Assembly: GCA_019116025.1 (NCBI GenBank)
Contig: DXCM01000042.1
Span: 1-64,000 of the forward strand
Origin: Candidatus Companilactobacillus pullicola
GTDB lineage: Bacteria; Bacillota; Bacilli; Lactobacillales; Lactobacillaceae
Direction of reading: 5' to 3'
Length of the DNA stretch: 64,000 nt
Shown: in pieces, positions 7,175-16,000 of the stretch
Numbering within the stretch: the first letter of the stretch is position 1
Layout: every line of letters begins with the position of its first letter
Notes under the pieces: model-generated
What the model was told of the DNA's origin: nothing
The model's database searches: none
Seen by the model: only the letters and a program-made list of their open reading frames with translations
Translations under genes and position numbers: made by a program

Positions 7175-9385
7175 ATGACTACTGAATTGCAAAAATTAGT
7201 TTCGATTCCTGTAGAAAAAAGAAGTGGGGCAGTGACTAGTTTTTATCCCTATAAAATAGAATTTGTTTTGGACAAATTACAATTGAATGATCACCAAAAA
7301 GAATTAGTGACTTCAAAATTAGTTGCTGAAGTGGCTAGTTTAGAACGTCTGACAACTACTCAACTCCATGGTCTTATTTTTCGTGTCTTGAATGATAATG
7401 ATATGGAGGAACAGGCTGAAGCTTACGAACGTTACTTCCAAGAAGATCAAGATAAGTTTTCACGTGCAACCAATGTACAACTAAATATTGAACGTTTGTT
7501 TAATCGTAATGAGGATGTTGTGCACGAAAATGCTAATAAAGATAGTAATATTTTCAATACCCAACGTGATCTAGAAGCTGGAGTTGCCAGTCGTGCGATG
7601 GGTTTAAAAATGTTGCCTGAGTTAGTTGCTAAAGCTCATTTACGTGGTGATATTCATTGGCATGATTTAGATTATTCACCAGTCACACCAGAGACTAACT
7701 GCTGTTTAATCGATTTTGATGAAATGTTGAGTAACGGTTTTAAGATTGGAAACGCCTGGGTTTCTTCACCACGTTCTATCCAAACTGCTACAGCACAGAT
7801 GTCACAAATTATCGCTAACGTTGCTTCATTACAATATGGTGGTTGTTCCGCTAATCGTATCGACCAACTTTTGGCACCTTATGCGGAAATCAATTATCAA
7901 AAACATCTTAAAGATGCACGTAAATGGATTGCTGAAGATAAGCAAGTTGAGTTTGCTAAGGAAAAGACTCGCAAGGACATTTACGATGCCATGCAGGCCT
8001 TGGAATATGAAATCAATACACTTTACTCTTCTCAAGGACAAACGCCGTTTACGACGATTAATTTCGGTTTAGGAACAACTTGGATCGAGCGTGCTATTCA
8101 AAAATCAATTTTAGAAATTAGAATTAAAGGTTTAGGTAAGGAACACCGAACAGCTATTTTTCCTAAGTTAACTTTTACCATTAAACGTGGCTTGAATTTG
8201 AATCCTGGCGATCCTAATTACGATATCAAAATGTTGGCTTTGGAATGCTCTACAAAGCGGATGTATCCTGACTTATTAATGTACGACAAGATCAAAGAAC
8301 TTACAGGTAGTTTCAAAACTCCAATGGGTTGCCGTTCTTTCTTACAAGGTTGGAAAGATGAAAATGGTAAAGAAGTTAATTCTGGCAGAATGAACCTCGG
8401 CGTTGTAACGGTCAATTTACCAAGAATTGCCTTGGAATCTCAAGGAAATACTGACCTATTTTGGGAAATCTTTGAAGAAAAGATGCAAATTTGTCACACC
8501 GCTTTGGCTTATCGAATTGAACGTACTAAGCAAGCTAAACCAGAGAATGCACCATTGTTGTACATGTATGGAGCTTTCGGCAAACACTTGAAGAAGGATG
8601 ACAGCATTGATGAGTTGTTTAAGAACGAACGTGCAACGGTATCACTAGGTTATATCGGCTTGTACGAAGTCTGCACTGCCTTCTTTGGCGACAAGTGGGA
8701 AAACAACCAGACCGCTCATGACTTTGCAGAAAAAATTGTTAAAGCGTTACACGATAAATGTGCGCAATGGGCTAAAGAAAGTGGCTACCACTATAGTTTG
8801 TACTCCACACCAGCTGAATCGCTGACGGATACATTTTGTCGCGACGATTTGGAAAAATTTGGTTCCATTCCTAATATCACAGAAAAAGAATACTACACTA
8901 ATAGTTTCCATTACGATGTTCGTAAGCATCCTAATCCATTTGAGAAGTTAACTTTTGAAGAAGTCTTTCCTAAGTACGCTTCTGGTGGATTCATTCATTA
9001 CTGTGAATATCCTAATTTACGCCAAAACCCTAAAGCACTCGAAGCAGTGTGGGATTGGGCTTATGATCACGTTGGATATTTGGGAACGAATACTTCCATT
9101 GATCAATGTTTCAAGTGTGGGTTCAAAGGTGAATTCAATGCGACGGCACGTGGATTCGTATGTCCAGAATGTGGCAACCACGACCCTCAATTTTGTGATG
9201 TGGTTAAGAGAACTTGTGGTTACTTAGGTAATCCTCAACAACGCCCAATGATTCATGGACGTCACGTCGAAATAGCTTCACGTAGAAAAAATATGACTTC
9301 GGAGATGATAAAACATGCGGCAGAACATGAGAGAGCCAAACAATCCGACTCCCAAAGAATGGTTAAGCAAGGACCACAGTCTTAA
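7175..9385 (+). CDS. nrdD: Anaerobic ribonucleoside-triphosphate reductase
   Basis: 736 residues, class III reductase that makes dNTPs without oxygen using a glycyl radical. An N-terminal ATP-cone runs from about residue 15 to 110 (SGAVTSFYPYKIEFVLDKL). The catalytic barrel has NCCLIDF and NLGVVTVNLPRIAL. Four cysteines in CFKCG and CPECG near residues 650-668 form the zinc site. RTCGYLG near residue 685 carries the radical glycine. GGGGGAAG lies before the ATG. It overlaps nrdG by about 70 nt, so the two are co-translated. A TATAAT at 7126-7131 is a likely -10. No NrdR box pair was recognised. Confidence 0.95.
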   Translation: MTTELQKLVSIPVEKRSGAVTSFYPYKIEFVLDKLQLNDHQKELVTSKLVAEVASLERLTTTQLHGLIFRVLNDNDMEEQAEAYERYFQEDQDKFSRATNVQLNIERLFNRNEDVVHENANKDSNIFNTQRDLEAGVASRAMGLKMLPELVAKAHLRGDIHWHDLDYSPVTPETNCCLIDFDEMLSNGFKIGNAWVSSPRSIQTATAQMSQIIANVASLQYGGCSANRIDQLLAPYAEINYQKHLKDARKWIAEDKQVEFAKEKTRKDIYDAMQALEYEINTLYSSQGQTPFTTINFGLGTTWIERAIQKSILEIRIKGLGKEHRTAIFPKLTFTIKRGLNLNPGDPNYDIKMLALECSTKRMYPDLLMYDKIKELTGSFKTPMGCRSFLQGWKDENGKEVNSGRMNLGVVTVNLPRIALESQGNTDLFWEIFEEKMQICHTALAYRIERTKQAKPENAPLLYMYGAFGKHLKKDDSIDELFKNERATVSLGYIGLYEVCTAFFGDKWENNQTAHDFAEKIVKALHDKCAQWAKESGYHYSLYSTPAESLTDTFCRDDLEKFGSIPNITEKEYYTNSFHYDVRKHPNPFEKLTFEEVFPKYASGGFIHYCEYPNLRQNPKALEAVWDWAYDHVGYLGTNTSIDQCFKCGFKGEFNATARGFVCPECGNHDPQFCDVVKRTCGYLGNPQQRPMIHGRHVEIASRRKNMTSEMIKHAAEHERAKQSDSQRMVKQGPQS

Positions 9386-9896
9386 GAGAATCGCTGACTA
9401 TAAACCATTTAATTTTGTTGACGGTGAAGGAGTTAGGTGCAGTTTGTACGTCTCAGGCTGCTTGTTCAGATGTCCGGGCTGTTATAACGTAGCGGCTCAG
9501 GATTTTCGATATGGAAAACCCTACACGAAAGAATTAGAAGATAAGATCATCAAAGATTTGGGACAAAGTTATGTCCAAGGACTGACCTTATTAGGTGGGG
9601 AACCATTTTTAAATACGGAAGTCTGTATATCGTTGTGTAAAAGAATTCGAAAAGAATACGGTCATACGAAAGATATTTGGTCATGGACCGGCTATTCTTG
9701 GGATGAAATGATGAAAGAGTCAGACGACAAGTTAGAATTACTATCATTGATCGATATCTTAGTTGATGGAAGATTTCTATTAAGAAAGAAAGATCTAACC
9801 TTACAATTCCGAGGCTCTTCAAATCAAAGAATCATAGATGTACCTAAGTCACTAGATAGTGGTGAAGTTGTTATTTGGGATAAGTTAGTTAAATAA
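9315..9896 (+). CDS. nrdG: Anaerobic ribonucleotide reductase activating protein (radical SAM)
   Basis: 193 residues. It installs the glycyl radical on NrdD using S-adenosylmethionine and a 4Fe-4S cluster. The cluster motif CLFRCPGC (CX3CX2C) is near residue 47, preceded by NFVDGEGVRCSLYVSGC. The SAM-binding TLLGGEPF follows near 94. The start at 9315 has GGAG 10 nt upstream; ATG 9327 is an alternative. The gene begins inside the end of nrdD in another frame. Only 4 nt after its stop codon a family-1 structured repeat begins, and the nearest terminator is 630 bp away. Confidence 0.93.
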   Translation: MRQNMREPNNPTPKEWLSKDHSLKRIADYKPFNFVDGEGVRCSLYVSGCLFRCPGCYNVAAQDFRYGKPYTKELEDKIIKDLGQSYVQGLTLLGGEPFLNTEVCISLCKRIRKEYGHTKDIWSWTGYSWDEMMKESDDKLELLSLIDILVDGRFLLRKKDLTLQFRGSSNQRIIDVPKSLDSGEVVIWDKLVK

Positions 9897-9900
9897 ATTC

Positions 9901-10075
9901 CCGACCTCCACAAAAACGGGGAATGCATTGGAACGCTGTGGGCGCGATTTGAAGCTAATTATTTTACACTTCGTGCAAAATAATGGATCTCCAAAGTCGG
10001 CCTCATTGTAAATGGCAAAGCCATTAACAATGATTTCACGGCTGAATGCATTCCCCGTTTTTGCTCCGGTCTAAA
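9901..10075 (+). repeat. Family-1 structured repeat, copy 2a
   Basis: The closing helix is CGGGGAATGCATT with AATGCATTCCCCG. Internal elements are GGAACG, GCTGTG/CACGGC, CGATTTG/CAAAGTCG, the strand TTGAAGCTAAT, a TATTTTACAC-TTC hairpin, TGGATCTCCA and a TCATTGT/ACAATGA hairpin with ATGGC/GCCAT. The ends are CGACCTCCAC and GCTCCGGTCT. It starts immediately after the nrdG stop codon. Confidence 0.85.
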
Positions 10076-10310
10076 TAGTACTTTGGTTATTTGATGGAAG
10101 AAAACTTATTTAATCAGTTAATTTCTTTTCGAAAGATATTTTCAAGCTTGATATTATTAGTTAAATTTGCAGTGTTTTAAAGTTTTTTTGTTTTATATAA
10201 GTAGGGGATTTTTATTTAGATGAAGACGAATATAGTAATATCTGAATCTCTTAAATAAGTATTATTTACTATCCAATATTCTAAGAGAATAAAGAATAGA
10301 ACAAGGTATT

Positions 10311-10470
10311 AGTCCGGAGCAACAAGTCCGATTGGTCTCAGCCGTGAAATTGTACTTAGCGATTTATCGCTTAGTACAAGACCTGTATTTGAGACAATTG
10401 TGAACTTCAATTGGCTCAAATCAGTGTCCACAGCGTTCCAGACCAATCGGGCTTGTTGTGGAGGACGGCA
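10311..10470 (-). repeat. Family-1 structured repeat, copy 2b (inverted partner)
   Basis: Nearly identical to copy 1b over its full length. The closing stem differs by one compensated pair: TCCGATTGG with CCAATCGGG here, TCGATTGG with CCAATCGAG in 1b. The ends are AGTCCGGA and GGAGGACGGCA. The 235-bp spacer to copy 2a is AT-rich and shares short blocks, such as TTGCAGTGTTT, with the spacer after copy 5a. Confidence 0.85.
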
Positions 10471-10524
10471 GTTTACCACTATAAAATATAAAACTACGGT
10501 TGTTTAAAATAGAATACCAACCCA

Positions 10525-10565
10525 AGAATCGCGACAAAATCAAAACATTGTCGCGGTTCTTTTTA
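10525..10565 (+). terminator. Intrinsic terminator downstream of repeat pair 2
   Basis: AGAATCGCGACAA pairs with TTGTCGCGGTTCT and is followed by TTTTT. No gene lies between it and nrdG except the repeat pair, so it is probably the nrdDG terminator displaced by the insertion. Confidence 0.75.
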
Positions 10566-10574
10566 ATATTAAAG

Positions 10575-10626
10575 TTGACAAACGTAAACTCGGAGAATAA
10601 TATAATAAGTGAAGTTTACAAGTGTA
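10575..10626 (+). promoter_or_regulatory. Copper operon promoter with two cop boxes
   Basis: TTGACA (10575-10580) and TAATAT (10598-10603) are 17 bp apart. A cop box matching KACANNYGTA (GACAAACGTA, 10577-10586) overlaps the -35, and a perfect TACAAGTGTA (10617-10626) lies near the start of transcription. This is the operator of CopY/CopR repressors, which release DNA when copper is bound. No copY gene is present in this operon, so the repressor must be encoded elsewhere. Confidence 0.8.
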
Positions 10627-10659
10627 AACAAAAAGATGAGGGATTGAGGAGAGATAGTT

Positions 10660-11031
10660 ATGACAAAGGTGATCGTACTAATCGTTGGTTTAGCAATTAT
10701 AGGTTTTATTCTTTGGTGGTTCTTCGGCAATCATCAAGTAGCCCAAGAAACAGCTGATGTGAAAGATAACAGTCAAAGTATTGATGTTGAAGTTAACGGT
10801 GGATACTCACCTGAAGTCGTTACTTTGAAAAAAGGTGTTCCCGCCACAATCAATTTTACGAGAAAAGATGCTTCTAGCTGTTTAGACCGAGTGGTCTTCT
10901 CAGACTTTGGTATCAATCAAGAATTGCCACAAAATGAAAAACAAACAGTAGAAATCGATACTAGCAAGTCTGGCGAATTCAGTTGGGCTTGTGGTATGGA
11001 TATGTTCCATGGAAAAGTAATTATTAAATAA
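10660..11031 (+). CDS. Membrane-anchored cupredoxin-like protein
   Basis: 123 residues: one N-terminal membrane helix (about residues 3-24, VIVLIVGLAIIGFILWWFF), then an extracytosolic cupredoxin-like beta-sandwich with VEVNGGYSPEVVTLKKGVP. It lacks the classical His-Cys-His-Met type 1 copper set. Instead it has a cysteine in SSCLDRV and a C-terminal WACGMDMFHG motif, suitable for Cu(I) thiol/methionine binding. GAGGAGAG precedes the start. It is the first gene of the copper operon, 15 nt from a paralogue, and probably buffers or hands over copper outside the membrane. The fold is inferred from the family. Confidence 0.8.
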   Translation: MTKVIVLIVGLAIIGFILWWFFGNHQVAQETADVKDNSQSIDVEVNGGYSPEVVTLKKGVPATINFTRKDASSCLDRVVFSDFGINQELPQNEKQTVEIDTSKSGEFSWACGMDMFHGKVIIK

Positions 11032-11046
11032 AGAGGAGAAATTATT

Positions 11047-11319
11047 ATGGCTGAAAAAATTCAAAAGGTTAACGTTACAGTTGCAGGAGGATATGATCCA
11101 GCAGTTGTTACCTTGAAAAAAGATATTCCCGCAGAGATAACTTTTACTAGAACTAATGCTCAAGGATGTTTGGACGTGGTTCACTCTAAAACTATGAATT
11201 TTGAAAAAGAATTACCATTAAATACTGCTCAAACCGTTTCCGTTGCGACTGATAAAGCAGGTGAATTTGAATTCAGTTGCGGTATGGACATGTTTTCTGG
11301 GAAGGTAGTGATTCAATAA
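11047..11319 (+). CDS. Cytoplasmic cupredoxin-like copper-binding protein
   Basis: 90 residues, a paralogue of the preceding protein without membrane helix or signal peptide. Shared features are VTVAGGYDPAVVTLKKDIP, a cysteine in QGCLDVV and the terminal FSCGMDMFSG. Its position before an ATPase that lacks an N-terminal metal-binding domain suggests that it acts as a separate copper chaperone in the cytosol (inference). GAGGAG lies before the ATG, and its TAA overlaps the ATPase ATG by one base, so translation is coupled. Confidence 0.8.
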   Translation: MAEKIQKVNVTVAGGYDPAVVTLKKDIPAEITFTRTNAQGCLDVVHSKTMNFEKELPLNTAQTVSVATDKAGEFEFSCGMDMFSGKVVIQ

Positions 11320-13244
11320 TGACAATTACAAAACGTTTTTGGATTGCTTTGATCTTTTCGTTGCCAATGCTAGTCGGGATGATCTTGATGCCTTTTGGAA
11401 TCATGATTCCCGGTGGTGAATGGACACAATTTATTTTGACGACTATCGTTATGGCGGTAGCTGCACGTCCATTTATCCAAAGTGCTTGGGCTTCTTTTAA
11501 AAAACACCATTCTAACATGGATACTTTGGTAGCAATTGGTACTGCTACAGCCTATATCTACAGTATTTATGCAATGATCACTCATCAAGCCGTCTTCTTT
11601 GAAAGTGCAGCCTTCGTTGTAACGTTTGTTTTGTTGGGACAAGTTTTTGAAGAAAGAATGCGTAATAACGCTTCGAATGCAATTGAGAAATTGGTTGATT
11701 TGCAGGCCAAAGAAGCTGAAGTTGTGCGTAACGGTAAATTAGTTAAAATACCTTTGGCTGAAGTTGTTGCGGGTGATTTGATCAAAGTTAAACCAGGTCA
11801 AAAAATTGCCGTTGACGGTGTAATTACTGAAGGTAGTTCAACGGTTGATGAATCAATGGTTACCGGTGAAAGTATGCCTGTAACTAAAAAGATTGGCGAT
11901 AAGGTTATCGGATCGACTATCAACAGTAACGGAACATTCATGTTCAAAGCTGAAAAAGTCGGTAGCGATACTATGTTGTCACAAATTGTTGAATTAGTTA
12001 AAAAAGCTCAAAATAGTCATGCCCCAATTCAAAATTTAACTGATAAAGTTTCCGAAATTTTTGTACCAGTAGTTTTGATTCTTTCAATTTTAACGTTCTT
12101 AGTTTGGTACGTATTCTTAGGTGCCACAATTGCTCAAGCCTTGATCTTTGCAGTTTCCGTAGTTGTAATTGCTTGTCCATGTGCTTTGGGATTGGCCACA
12201 CCAACAGCTTTAATGGTTGGAACTGGCCGTGGAGCTAAAATGGGTATTTTGATCAAGAATGGTGAAGTTCTTGAAGAAGTTAACGATATTAAAACAGTCG
12301 TAATGGATAAGACAGGTACAATCACTAATGGTAAACCAGAAGTTACTGATGTTGTTGGTGATGCACAAAAGGTTTTGAAAATTGCCGCTGCTTTGGAAGA
12401 ATCTTCAGAACATCCTTTAGCCACAGCCATTTTGGATAAAGCTAAAGCAGATAGTATTCAAGCTGATAAGGCTGAATCCTTCCAAGCTATTGAGGGTAAA
12501 GGTGTTGAGGCCATCATTAATGGTCAAAAAGCTTTTGTTGGAAATGATAAATTACTGAATGATGTTAAAATTACTGCCGACTTAGAAAATAAGATGGTGG
12601 AATTACAAAACGAAGCTAAAACAGTTGTCTTCGTTGGTTTGAATCAAGAAGTTATCGGTATGATTGCCATTCAAGATGCTCCTAAAGCTACCTCTAAAGA
12701 AGCCATCGCAACATTGAAGGCACGAGGTTTGAGAACTGTTATGTTAACTGGTGACAATGAACGTGTTGCTCAAGCTATTGCTCAAGAGGTCGGCATTGAT
12801 GAAGTTATCGCTGATGTTTTACCAGGTGATAAGGCCGATCATGTTGAAGAATTACAAAAACAAGGCAAAGTCGCCTTTGTTGGTGATGGTATCAATGATG
12901 CCCCTGCTTTAACGATGGCTGATGTTGGGATTGCCATGGGTTCAGGAACTGATATTGCGATTGAATCTGGTGGAATCGTTCTAATGAAGAACGATTTACG
13001 AGATGTTGCTAAAGCTCTTGAATTGAGCAAGAAAACTTTCAACCGTATCAAACTCAATTTGTTCTGGGCTTTTATCTACAACGTTTTAGGAATACCAGTT
13101 GCGGCCGGTTTGTTCTTTGCCGTTGGTTTAACCCTAAGTCCTGAGTTAGCTGGATTGGCTATGGCTTTCAGTTCCTTGTCAGTTGTAACTAGTTCTGTCC
13201 TACTCAACAAAGCTAAAATCGATACTAAGGTTAAAATAGCTTAA
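11319..13244 (+). CDS. copB: Copper-translocating P1B-type ATPase
   Basis: 641 residues. It pumps copper out of the cell at the cost of ATP. Motifs in order: KKHHSNMDTLVAIGT near residue 65, VTGES actuator near 185, the CPC metal site in ACPCALGLATP near 286, DKTGT phosphorylation site near 329, SSEHPLA near 367, and GDGINDAP near 522. There is no N-terminal HMA domain; the protein starts directly with the first membrane helix. I chose 11319 because it overlaps the previous stop codon and has GGAAGG upstream; an in-frame ATG 42 nt earlier lies inside the preceding gene. The choice between CopA and CopB names is arbitrary. Confidence 0.88.
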   Translation: MTITKRFWIALIFSLPMLVGMILMPFGIMIPGGEWTQFILTTIVMAVAARPFIQSAWASFKKHHSNMDTLVAIGTATAYIYSIYAMITHQAVFFESAAFVVTFVLLGQVFEERMRNNASNAIEKLVDLQAKEAEVVRNGKLVKIPLAEVVAGDLIKVKPGQKIAVDGVITEGSSTVDESMVTGESMPVTKKIGDKVIGSTINSNGTFMFKAEKVGSDTMLSQIVELVKKAQNSHAPIQNLTDKVSEIFVPVVLILSILTFLVWYVFLGATIAQALIFAVSVVVIACPCALGLATPTALMVGTGRGAKMGILIKNGEVLEEVNDIKTVVMDKTGTITNGKPEVTDVVGDAQKVLKIAAALEESSEHPLATAILDKAKADSIQADKAESFQAIEGKGVEAIINGQKAFVGNDKLLNDVKITADLENKMVELQNEAKTVVFVGLNQEVIGMIAIQDAPKATSKEAIATLKARGLRTVMLTGDNERVAQAIAQEVGIDEVIADVLPGDKADHVEELQKQGKVAFVGDGINDAPALTMADVGIAMGSGTDIAIESGGIVLMKNDLRDVAKALELSKKTFNRIKLNLFWAFIYNVLGIPVAAGLFFAVGLTLSPELAGLAMAFSSLSVVTSSVLLNKAKIDTKVKIA

Positions 13245-13254
13245 TGTTTACAAC

Positions 13255-13293
13255 AAAAAGCGACGTCCTTAATTAAAAGGATGTCGCTTTTTT
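13255..13293. terminator. Intrinsic terminator
   Basis: AAAAAGCGACGTCCTT pairs with AAGGATGTCGCTTTTTT. It works in both directions, ending the copper operon and the convergent oxidoreductase gene. Confidence 0.85.
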
Positions 13294-13307
13294 GATTGAT
13301 CATTAAC

Positions 13308-14483
13308 TTAATTACCTTCGACTCCGCCAAGTTCTTTATCAAAATGATCTTTAGGTTGATCTTGATCGACCCAGTGCAAATCGGCATGTAGATCGTATAA
13401 GAAATCTAGAAAGGCAGAATTGATACCAAGTGAATCTAATTCTGTTTCGGATAAGGTGTAGTTGATAGAGTTTTCTTGACCCAATTCAACTTTTTGAACC
13501 CAATTAGGTTCTCTGATCGACTCACGACCGATGGCAGCAAAATCGATGCCTGCATCCATAATTTTTTCAGCATCAGCAGGCTTTTCAATTGAACCTACAG
13601 AGATTATTGGTAGACGATTGTTGACCACTTGCTTGATTTTTAGAATGATTGGTTCAGTGTCCGACTTATCATTCAATGAGGTTCTCCAAGCATAGCCCAT
13701 TGAGATGTGAAGATAGTTGATTGGTTGCTCAGCTAAGAGATCAATAAACTTCAAGGTGTCATCTAAACGAATACCGGGCTCTTCAATTTCCTCAGGGGAA
13801 ATTCGATAACCAACGATAAATTTCTCATCAGCATATTTTTCAACGGCTTGATGAACACTCTTGATAATTTCTAGGGCAAAACGAGTTCTGTTTTCAAAAC
13901 TACCACCCCATTTGTCAGTACGGCGATTTGAATGTGGAGAAAAGAATTGTTGCATCAAATAGGTATTGGCACCATGTAATTCGATTCCATCAAATCCGGC
14001 TTGAATGGCACGACGAGTTGCTTCGCCGAAGTCCTTAATGATCTGTTCAATTTCATCTTCAGTTAACTCACGAGGAGTTTCAGCATTAGGACGTAAGGCT
14101 GCTACGGCACTGGCGGAAACAGGTTGAGTTCCGCGCAAAATCTTAGAATTAGACATTCTACCAGCGTGAAAAATTTGAAGAATAGCTTTAGTACCATCTT
14201 GTTTCATGGTATGAGCTAATTTAGTTAGTCCAGGAATGAATTTATCGTCAGCAACAGAAGGTTCACCCTCAAAACCTTTGCCATCGGTTGATACATTCAT
14301 AGTTGGGGCAATAAACATACCGGCGCCACCAGTGTGAATATCAAAATAACGTAATTCATCACGAGAAATCGCACCGTTTTCTAGGGCTGCTGCCTCTGTC
14401 ATTGGTGGAATTACGATTCTATTTTTCACTGTAACGCCGTTTTTAAATGTATAAGGCTTTAAAAATTTATATTTTGTTGTCAT
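13308..14483 (-). CDS. OYE-family NADH:flavin oxidoreductase
   Basis: 391 residues, an FMN-dependent TIM-barrel ene-reductase of the old yellow enzyme type. Visible parts are KNRIVIPPMTEAAA at the N-terminus, QIFHAGRMSN near residue 105, ELHGANTYLMQQFFSPHSNRRTDKWGG near 180 with the His/Asn substrate pair, and the phosphate-binding ISVGSIEKP and AAIGRESI near the end. GAGG lies 9 nt before the ATG at 14483, favouring it over 14522. It is transcribed away from an HxlR regulator 111 bp upstream, which probably controls it in response to electrophiles. The substrate is unknown. Confidence 0.88.
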   Translation of the reverse strand: MTTKYKFLKPYTFKNGVTVKNRIVIPPMTEAAALENGAISRDELRYFDIHTGGAGMFIAPTMNVSTDGKGFEGEPSVADDKFIPGLTKLAHTMKQDGTKAILQIFHAGRMSNSKILRGTQPVSASAVAALRPNAETPRELTEDEIEQIIKDFGEATRRAIQAGFDGIELHGANTYLMQQFFSPHSNRRTDKWGGSFENRTRFALEIIKSVHQAVEKYADEKFIVGYRISPEEIEEPGIRLDDTLKFIDLLAEQPINYLHISMGYAWRTSLNDKSDTEPIILKIKQVVNNRLPIISVGSIEKPADAEKIMDAGIDFAAIGRESIREPNWVQKVELGQENSINYTLSETELDSLGINSAFLDFLYDLHADLHWVDQDQPKDHFDKELGGVEGN

Positions 14484-14594
14484 AAATAAGGACCTCACTC
14501 TTATAAGTTTTAACAAAATCATTTTAAAGTCTTATATGCTAGAATCATAGTACGCACTTTTTAGTAACTACAAATTTGAATGAGGAGTCTGGAA

Positions 14595-15008
14595 ATGGCA
14601 GAGAAAAATTATCATATGAGTCTTGATCTTACAATGTCGATTATTAATGGAAAGTGGAAATCCTTAATTCTCTGCAAATTAGGCATGAAGTCACGTCGTA
14701 ACGGAGAATTATTACGTAAGATCCCTGATATTAGTCAGAAGGTTTTGACACAACAGTTAAACGAATTGATAGATGATGGGGTAGTGAAACGTGTCAGATT
14801 TCCAGGACTGCCTTTGCACGTGGAATATTCTTTGACTGATGAGGGTAAGTCATTACGAAAAGTTCTGATCGATATGTCAATTTGGGGTGAAAAACATGCT
14901 GCCAAGTTACAAGAAAATGGTCAACAAGTTTCGTTTGTATCTGATAATTTTAATGGGTATATAAAGATGAATCAAAACGAAAAGGATGTTAGTCAGCAAT
15001 TTAGCTGA
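14595..15008 (+). CDS. HxlR-family transcription regulator
   Basis: 137 residues with the winged-helix core of HxlR/YodB regulators: IINGKWKSLILCKLG, RRNGELLRKIPDISQKVLTQQL and the wing VEYSLTDEG. It has only one cysteine, in LILCKLG, near the position where YodB-type sensors carry a redox Cys. GAGGAG lies before the ATG at 14595, so this start is preferred over 14580. Being divergent from the OYE-type reductase, it probably represses that gene and itself. The C-terminal 40 residues are unusually long and polar. Confidence 0.83.
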   Translation: MAEKNYHMSLDLTMSIINGKWKSLILCKLGMKSRRNGELLRKIPDISQKVLTQQLNELIDDGVVKRVRFPGLPLHVEYSLTDEGKSLRKVLIDMSIWGEKHAAKLQENGQQVSFVSDNFNGYIKMNQNEKDVSQQFS

Positions 15009-15090
15009 ATTGGTTTAGCTTTGATCATTAAACGTCATGAACGTGTAAAAAATGATGCTCCAGCTGTTAATTTAGAAAATTAATTTAAAC

Positions 15091-15146
15091 AAAAAAACTC
15101 TCAAACGATTAGATATTTTGAAATCTAACCATTTGAGAGTTTTTCT
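15091..15146. terminator. Bidirectional intrinsic terminator
   Basis: AAAAAACTCTCAAA pairs with TTTGAGAGTTTTT, with an inner TTAGAT/ATCTAA extension. It lies between the HxlR gene and the convergent gtrA-like gene. Confidence 0.8.
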
Positions 15147-15656
15147 TTAATCACGATTTTTGAAAATAAAGAACTTAGAAAGAATATAGTTACCAACAAT
15201 AGCTAATATTTGTCCGACAACTTTTGAGCCAGTACCATTAGCACTTAATAATGAAATACCAATCCAAAGCGTAGCACTTTCAATTAAGAAAGTTAGGATA
15301 CGAGTACCATAGAAAGCCAACATTTCTTTAAAAGCTGTGTTGGATTTATGACGGAAGACAATAATTCGATCAACCCAGAATCCAACTTGGACCCCTAAAA
15401 ACCAAGCGATAACATTGGCAATCTGGTAATTAGCCTTGAGTACACGATAAAGGATAAAGAATGTACCAAAGTTAACGACAACTGAGAGCAAGCCCCAAAG
15501 TAGATAACGAACAGCTTGTTTACCATCGCTTTCGGTATCAGAAGCATAGTCCTCAGTAGTGAATACAGGACCAGCATCATTAATACCCTCAGAAACGTCA
15601 TCGACAATTTTTGTTAGTGAACTTTCTTCTTCATTTAAATCAGTTTTTTTATTCAT
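15147..15656 (-). CDS. GtrA-family membrane protein
   Basis: 169 residues with a charged 45-residue cytoplasmic N-terminus and four predicted membrane helices (LLWGLLSVVVNFGTFFILY, IANVIAWFLGVQVGFWVDR, ILTFLIESATLWIGISLL, VVGQILAIVGNYILSKFFIF). The NYILSKFFIF ending is typical of GtrA-like proteins, which help move undecaprenyl-linked sugars for glycosylation of wall or surface polymers. AGGAGAAG precedes the ATG. No glycosyltransferase lies next to it, so its partner is elsewhere. Confidence 0.85.
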   Translation of the reverse strand: MNKKTDLNEEESSLTKIVDDVSEGINDAGPVFTTEDYASDTESDGKQAVRYLLWGLLSVVVNFGTFFILYRVLKANYQIANVIAWFLGVQVGFWVDRIIVFRHKSNTAFKEMLAFYGTRILTFLIESATLWIGISLLSANGTGSKVVGQILAIVGNYILSKFFIFKNRD

Positions 15657-15830
15657 AGCGTCAACTTCTCCTAGAAATTGTGAATATAATACTATCTTAA
15701 ACCTTTTTGGGTATGGAAAAGCAAATATTATTGTTTTAGGGATCCTAAATGTAGATTAAATATCTAAGATTCCTAATTTAATTACGTTCGATATCAACTA
15801 AGAGATGCGCTAAGTATGCCCGTCGTCGTC

Positions 15831-16000
15831 GTCCGTAGAAAATCTGTGGGCCACTGGAACGTTGCGGACACGGCTTGAAGCTAATAATTTTTCACTCTGT
15901 GAAAAATTATGGATCTCCAAGTCCGGTCTTCTACTAACCTTGCTTCGCAAGCTAAGTAGAATTTCGCGACTGAGGGCCCACAGATTTTCTACGGATGGAC
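15831..16000 (+). repeat. Family-1 structured repeat, copy 3a
   Basis: The closing helix is GTCCGTAGAAAATCTGTGGGCC paired with its complement at the end of the unit (two extra bases on one arm). Against copy 1a the inner helix changes from GTGGTG/CACCAC to GTTGCG/CGCGAC, and the distal hairpin from TCTGGT/ACCAGA to TCTACT/AGTAGA, while unpaired strands (GGAACG, TTGAAGCTAAT, TGGATCTCCA) stay the same. It lies upstream of both gtrA and the LLM gene. Confidence 0.85.

Noticed and set aside
6335-10470. CRISPR array as explanation of the repeated DNA
   Set aside because: Repeat units are about 170 bp, have internal folds, occur in inverted pairs at distant loci, and there are no short regularly spaced repeats or cas genes.
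15010-15083. Short open frame downstream of the HxlR gene (LALIIKRHERVKND)
   Set aside because: Looks like it could be a coding remnant, but it lacks a start codon with a ribosome binding site and is too short to assign.
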